Below are positions 59,159 to 64,000 of a stretch of 64,000 nucleotides of DNA, in pieces. Source of the stretch: Zea mays (lineage: Eukaryota; Streptophyta; Magnoliopsida; Poales; Poaceae); NCBI RefSeq assembly GCF_902167145.1, contig NC_050097.1, positions 140,517,982-140,581,981 of the forward strand. The letters are read 5' to 3'. The stretch's first letter is position 1. Each line of letters opens with the position of its first letter. The translations under genes and the position numbers were made by a program. Under the pieces are notes generated by a model, which worked only from the letters and a program-made list of their open reading frames with translations, did not search any database and had not been told where the DNA came from.

Positions 59159-59440
59159 TTTGGTGCAATCCTAGCGAACACCCCTGAGTATTTGTTGCGG
59201 TCTTAATACAAGACTCGAAGTCAAAAGCAATCCAACACTATGGAGAAGAATCTCGTTGAGTTGTCGCTGCTGCTTCAATCCATGCAACAGTAGAATGCAT
59301 CGATCTTAGCGACATTGGAGGAGAATAATGTGGTTTTCAAGGATCTGTCCAACTGGAAACCCTAGATTGACACTGACGTGCAAGATCTCTGTGATCGAAT
59401 GGGTCACCTTCCTGACAAGGTGGATGAACTTGTGGCCTTT

Positions 59441-59452
59441 CGGGCTACTCTT
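59441..59452 (+). repeat. Left target-site duplication of the LINE insertion
   Basis: CGGGCTACTCTT, repeated exactly at 60499-60510. Confidence 0.85.
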
Positions 59453-60498
59453 TTTTTTGAACGAAAACGGTAGGAGCTCTGCCCATCATTTAAGGGGAAA
59501 GAGTTTAAAGAGTACAAACAACGGTCTGAGACCGGACAAACCACACCCGAGCACACTCAAAGGGAGGCTAAGCCCCACACCCTAAATCCTCCAGGCTAGC
59601 AGGAAGCAGCAATATGAAAATTACATGGGAAGCAAAGACCGCCTAAATTGTGAAACATCTTCTTTAATTCTTAAGGCGACTTGGACCGGGGGAAGGGCGA
59701 CGCTTTCGAAAATCCTGCGATTCCTCTCCTTCCAGATGTTCCAGATTGTGTAAATCACGATTCCATTGAAAACGCGTTTCTGATTTTTTGGTAGTGGGGG
59801 AGTCACAGCTTCCCACCACTCCTGAATGTTGGTGGCGGAAGCAAGGTCAGACTGGGCAAGGAGGATATTACACCTTCCCAAGCCAGGATTTGTCTCCACA
59901 CCGCACGGGCGAAAGGACAATGTAGGCACAGGTGAATACCAGTCTCAAGGGTTCCGTTGCAGAAGGCACAAGACGACTGATGAGGCCACCCACGGGTGGC
60001 GAGATTGTTGGCCGTAAGTAGTTTTTCCTGCAGGAGAATCCAAGCAAAAAATTTTGCATTTTGGTTCTACGCGTGCCTTCCAGACAAGGTTAGCATTAAG
60101 GTGACTGTACGAGCCAATAAATTGTGCTCTGTAGGCCGATTTAACTGAGAAGATACCATCAGGAGACTGATTCCAGGCAATGGTATCCGGTGAGTCAGGT
60201 TGCAGCTAGAAATCCCAGAGTCTAGTCCAAAGAGAGACAAACTCCTCAATCTGAACACTGGAAGTGATCCTACTTCTTAGTGTTTTGATCCAATGTTGTC
60301 CGCTAAGTTCGTGGGCAACCGAATTGTTCTTTCTCGGGATTAGGTTGAAGAGGTGTGGGGCTATATTCCTTGGAGCCATGCCATCGAGCCAACTATCGTG
60401 CCAGAACTTGGCCGTCTTACCGTCCCCAATTGTGACAGTAGTGGAGGCGCTAAAGAGCAATCTGTCAACCCGGTTACAAGGCGCAAAACCAAGGTTAC
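59453..60498 (-). mobile_element. 5'-truncated LINE inserted in element F gag
   Basis: Minus-strand fragment whose 3' oligo(A) appears as T's at 59453. Open pieces at 59621-59929 and 60206-60460 (minus) carry C-terminal features of plant LINE ORF2 (GDGKTAKFWHDSWL, YTIWNIWKERNRRIF). The fragment covers only the region after the reverse transcriptase. A 12-bp duplication flanks it, the normal outcome of target-primed integration. Confidence 0.88.
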
Positions 60499-60510
60499 CG
60501 GGCTACTCTT
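60499..60510 (+). repeat. Right target-site duplication of the LINE insertion
   Basis: CGGGCTACTCTT, identical to the left copy. Confidence 0.85.
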
Positions 60511-60736
60511 CGTGCCGCCCCTCCAGTGTTTGACCAAGAGTCGCTGGAGCCGGCTATGCGGGTGACTCCTATCGGAGTGGGGGATATCAAAGCATTAGCC
60601 ACTAGATTTTCGAAATAAAGCTCTCATGATTCCCACCGGGGTTCTAGTTTTGGGGACTCCACCTCCGACCGTAGGTACTAAATTACTGCTTATCTCCTAT
60701 TGTTTGCCATTAATAGTTTATTTTGTCTTCATACTG

Positions 60737-60990
60737 TTTTTTCTCGAATATCGCAGAAGAACCGCGCCTCATTATATATTAAGAAGAAACAAAGGTTTAT
60801 AGAAGACCCATATACAAGATCCTCATAAAGGCCACAAACAAGCATACAAAAATTGTCCATAGAGTCACTTAGACTAACCCTCCCAACAACTGCACTAAGC
60901 ATTAGGGAGCAGAGCCAACTACATTCAGGGCTCTAGCTAGGTCTAGAGAACCTAGATTTTTTGCTCCAGCCATCACCCAACATACACATT
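60737..60990 (-). mobile_element. Second LINE 3'-end fragment
   Basis: Begins with a T run followed by CTCGAATATCGCAGAAGAACC. On the minus strand this is the end of a grass LINE, poly(A) preceded by the typical GCGCGGTTCT/ATATTCGAG region. The right border and target duplication were not found. Confidence 0.4.
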
Positions 60991-61860
60991 CATCTAAGAA
61001 GCTTCTTTGTAGATTTGCTAGTGAAGGGGGTTCCCATTGAAGATCACTTTGTTGCATGCTTCTCTGTAGTTTTGCCTCCATACTCACATCATCTGGTTGT
61101 TTCCTTTCCAAACCTCAATTTCCCACAATTTGATGGTCACCATCCAAATATGTGGAAGGTTAAATGAGAATCTTATTTTGAGGTGCTTTCTATACCTAGA
61201 GAATCCGTCGGTTTCCTTGGTCTGAATTTTGTTCAGTAGTATGTGCTCCCTTTGAATGTGATCATCATAACCACTTGATACGCCAGTTCTTTCACATCAA
61301 ATAGTTAGAGTGTTGCTGATTATGTTGAGAAGTTTGACTCTCTTATGCACCAGATCTTAGCTCACGATCCCTCTTTTAACATATCAGTTATTGTAAATCG
61401 TTTTATTGACGGTCTTCGTCGTGACATTAAGGTAGTGGTATTTATTCATCGTCTTATCGACTTGGATACAACTGTTTCTCTCACCTTGTTGTAGGAGCAA
61501 TTACTGACGATGGAATTTTGTAAAACCACACCTCGCATGGAGGATCAATCTCAATTCAAGTTGCCATCTCACAATCAGACTCCATAATCAGCCAAAACTA
61601 ACACGCCAACTAAGTCCTTCGCACCTGACTCTCTTCGAGCAGTGGACTCCTCTAAAACCAACTCTGGTGAAAGTAAGGTGTCAACATTGATGGCTTATAG
61701 AAAGGCCAAAGGTCTATGTTACAAAATGGGTTATGCTGGTGTCATACTCATCAATGTAGCACCACAGTGCCCTTACATCTTGTCTAAGAATTGTGGCAAA
61801 ATTTGGACTCCTCTGATAACTTGGACACTCAGTTATCACCTTAATTAGGCCGAAACACGG

Positions 61861-62400
61861 TGCAAGGAACTAAAGCACCACAGACGGTGAAACTGTTAGC
61901 TACTTCGTTTGGCAAAAAGGTGATTATGTTAGTTGACTCTGGCAATTCTTCTTTCATTAGTGAGCAATTAGATCGATGCTGCAGGTCCTGAGTGAGTCCC
62001 TCTATCTAAACCAATCAAGGTACAAGTTGCAAATGGACAACTAATTTCTTGCACTCATGGCCTCCCTCACTGCAAAGTGCACATACAAGGACACACCATC
62101 CAAATCAATCTCTAGGTTCTTCCTCCGACTTGCTATGATTTTATACTAGGTATGGACTCGTTATCCTTTCATAGTCCCATGGAGGTCCATTGGCAGGAGA
62201 AGTGGATATCCTTTCAGTTTGAGCACAGGGAAATAGTGTTGCAAGGTCTCTGTTCATATGTATCCACCCTGGAACAGATTTCAGTACCTCAAACTTTTGA
62301 TTTGGAAATGATTGATGATCTTCGGTGCACACTCCAATTGCAACAGGTCCATCAAGTATCATCTAAGGATAGTCTCCCTGCAGAAATCCAGCACCTCATT
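61861..62400 (+). pseudogene. Element F protease remnant
   Basis: Contains the retropepsin motif LVDSGNSSFISEQL (about 61928-61970) and a CYDFILGMDSL-like motif near 62132-62160 typical of gypsy proteases, with frameshifts and stops between. Confidence 0.6.
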
Positions 62401-63135
62401 GAGGATTTTGCATCTCTGTTTGAGGTTTAGCCCCCTTTCGATCTCATTGCCACACAATACCTCTAGTTCAAGGAGCAACACCTTTCCGTTTATGTCTTTA
62501 TCGTTACAACCCTGCTTGAAAAGATGAGATTGAACGCCAAATTGTTGACCTTCTTCACAATGGTATGATCCAACACAATAGTAGCCCGTTTGCATCCCCC
62601 ATCATTCTTGCTAAAAAGAAATCTGGCGAGTGGACATTGTGTGTCGACTGTTGTTTCTTAAATGCCCTCACAGTTAGAAACAAGTACCCACTCCCAGTCA
62701 TTGATGAGTTATTGGATGAACTCCATGGGGCAGTTAGGTTTACCAGTTTGGACTTGAGCTCTGGTTACCATCAAATTCCAATGGCTCCGGAAGACATACA
62801 CAAAACAGCATTTCAATCTCACAACAATCATTATGAATATAAGGTAATGCCTTATGGAGTAACAGGGGACCAACAACATTTTAGCTCACCATGAACTCAG
62901 TGCTAGCACCTTTCTTGCGCAAGTGTGTAGTGGTTTTATAGATGACATTCTCATTTTTTAACTCCACTTGGGCTGACCATTTGGAACACCTAAGAGCTGT
63001 ATTTTCTGCCCTGGATAAACATCACTTCGAAGTGAAACTGCCCAAGTGTTCCTTTGCCCAATACTCACTCCATTACTTGGGACATGTGATCAACAAAGAG
63101 GGTGTGGCTATAGACCCAACTAAGGCTTTGTTCGT
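62401..63135 (+). pseudogene. Element F reverse transcriptase remnant
   Basis: RT motifs from the N-terminal ERQIVDLLHNGMI region (about 62530), then SPIILAKKKSGEWTLCVDC, YPLPVIDELLDEL, FTSLDLSSGYHQI and VMPYGVT. The active-site region at about 62930-62960 is shifted by a one-base deletion just before the two aspartate codons. The thumb (HLEHLRAVFSALDKHHFEVKL, near 62970) is readable. The sequence breaks off at IDPTK (63120). Confidence 0.8.
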
Positions 63136-63245
63136 TTAGACCAATCCAACTTTGGATTAGCATGGATTAGAATTAAATCCATGTCACAATCCATGTCCCA
63201 AAATAATCCAAGACTAGTTAAATTTTTTTATTCGGTTAAACCCAT
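63118..63245. mobile_element. MITE-like insertion/deletion junction in element F
   Basis: About 120 bp, AT-rich, starting GCTTTGTTCGTTTAGACC, which resembles the GGCCTTGTTCGTTT ends of a common grass MITE. It replaces the RNase H region of the element. No duplication or second end found. Confidence 0.4.
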
Positions 63246-64000
63246 CATAGCTGACGCTTTGTCATGAATTGCTAGTGATAAGGTTTTGGCCTTATCAGCG
63301 GTTCAACCAACATGGTTATTGTCTGTCTCTAACTCGTATAACCAGTACAAGGATACAACTCAACTCCTTTAGAAATTGGCGATTCAGTCCCCCTCTGGAA
63401 GCTATTTCTTGAAAGGTGGCCTCATTCTTCACAACAACTGACTCCTTCTGCCAGCCATGTCTGAATTTCCTCTGAAAGTATTTACCACCTTTCATGCCAC
63501 TCCACTGGGTGGTCATTCTGGCTTCTTTGTAACTTACTAGAAGATCAAAAAGATGTTCATCTGGTCGGGCATGAAGAACATGATTCAAAATCAGTGTGCT
63601 AAGTGCATAGTTTGTCAACAAGCTAAACCTGAAAGAGTGAGGTACCCAGGGCTCCTTCAACCCCTTGTCGTTCCTGAGGGTGCTTAGACAGTCATCTCAA
63701 TGGATTTCATCGAAGGACTCCCCACATCGGATCACTCCAACTGCATTATGGTGGTTGTATACACCTTCTCCATGTATAGCCACTTTGTTCCTTTACATCA
63801 CCCTTTTACTGCCTCCGCTATGGCTCACTAATTTATGGATCACACTTTCAAACTCCATGGATTCCCTCAAGCTATTATTACTGACCGTGATCGGATATTC
63901 ACTAGTACCCTGTGGAAAGAACTATTCAAACAGACAAGGAGTGGATCGTTGCTTGACAACTGCTTATTGTTGTAAACTTTGAGAAATAAGTGACATGCTT
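63246..64000 (+). pseudogene. Element F integrase remnant, running off the window
   Basis: Begins with an ADALS motif (end of RNase H) at about 63252. The integrase zinc finger follows (HATPLGGHSG, then CAKCIVCQQAKPER near 63596-63635), then the catalytic core with MDFIEGLPTS (about 63700) and ITDRDRIFTS (about 63880). Several stops. The third catalytic residue is not clear before the window ends. Confidence 0.75.

Larger units (their letters stand above)
59240..61860 (+). pseudogene. Element F gag remnant, interrupted by LINE sequences
   Basis: ATG at 59240 (MEKNLVELSLLLQSMQ). The frame reads to the LINE insertion at 59453 with two TAG stops and resumes at 60511 in phase. Later parts include the Gag core (FPQFDGHHPNMWKVK near 61130; DYVEKFDSLMHQILAHDPSFNISVIVNRFI split by position near 61310-61400) and a possible zinc-knuckle region (GLCYKMGY near 61710). 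Many stops remain. The gag type and tRNA-Met PBS suggest a chromovirus-like Ty3/gypsy element. Confidence 0.65.

Noticed and set aside
1..64000. tRNA, rRNA or microRNA genes
   Set aside because: No cloverleaf-like or rRNA-like sequence noticed; tRNA-like matches are only the short PBS sequences of retroelements.

Overview
This window looks like plant nuclear DNA, most probably maize (Zea mays) or a very close relative. It is almost wholly nested LTR retrotransposons around one ordinary host gene. The reasons are the introns with GT/AG borders, the V-ATPase subunit c protein of plant type, Sirevirus (Ty1/copia) LTRs carrying the CACCGGACAGTCCGGTG palindromes typical of maize, and long Ty3/gypsy elements with 4-5 kb of LTR or intergenic sequence. 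The species is an inference; the element types are read directly.

Layout. 1-1024: edge of a minus-strand copia LTR, then the 3' end of a gypsy element with a 627-bp LTR. 1025-5591: last codons of a gypsy gag followed by a 4.3-kb LTR. 5592-7848: 3' end and LTR of an old Sirevirus-like element. 7849-11358: decayed repeats, with one recognisable LTR/primer-binding-site junction. 11359-20277: element D, a complete, young, minus-strand Sirevirus with open gag and pol and an AACCC target duplication. 20278-25930: an old LTR, featureless DNA, a 0.63-kb direct duplication and a MITE. 26394-28401: the host gene, a three-exon V-ATPase proteolipid (subunit c) gene with a Tourist-like MITE in intron 2. 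28700-30888: intergenic, with possible exon remnants.

31204-56945 is a three-level nest. Element A (Ty3/gypsy, Tat type, plus strand, TSD GAAGT) is split in pol by element B (gag-only copia, minus strand, 36009-51907, TSD AGAGG). B is itself split by element C (gag-only gypsy, minus strand, 37783-45269, TSD TTTGA). Element C carries, on the strand opposite to its gag, a separate gene with its own TATA box and three exons joined by two short introns (38753-41893). This is the most interesting object in the window.

56951-58326 is old LTR-like and featureless DNA. 58327-64000 is a heavily decayed Ty3/gypsy element F with its gag interrupted by a 5'-truncated LINE flanked by a 12-bp duplication.

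How it fits together: only the V-ATPase gene has a housekeeping role (proton pumping at vacuolar and other endomembranes). The retroelements divide into potentially autonomous (D), inactivated autonomous (A, F) and gag-only, presumably non-autonomous copies (B, C and perhaps the 1025-5591 element). By-eye LTR comparison gives the order A older than B older than C, as the nesting requires, with D the youngest. No RNA genes, CRISPR arrays or bacterial-type operons were seen.
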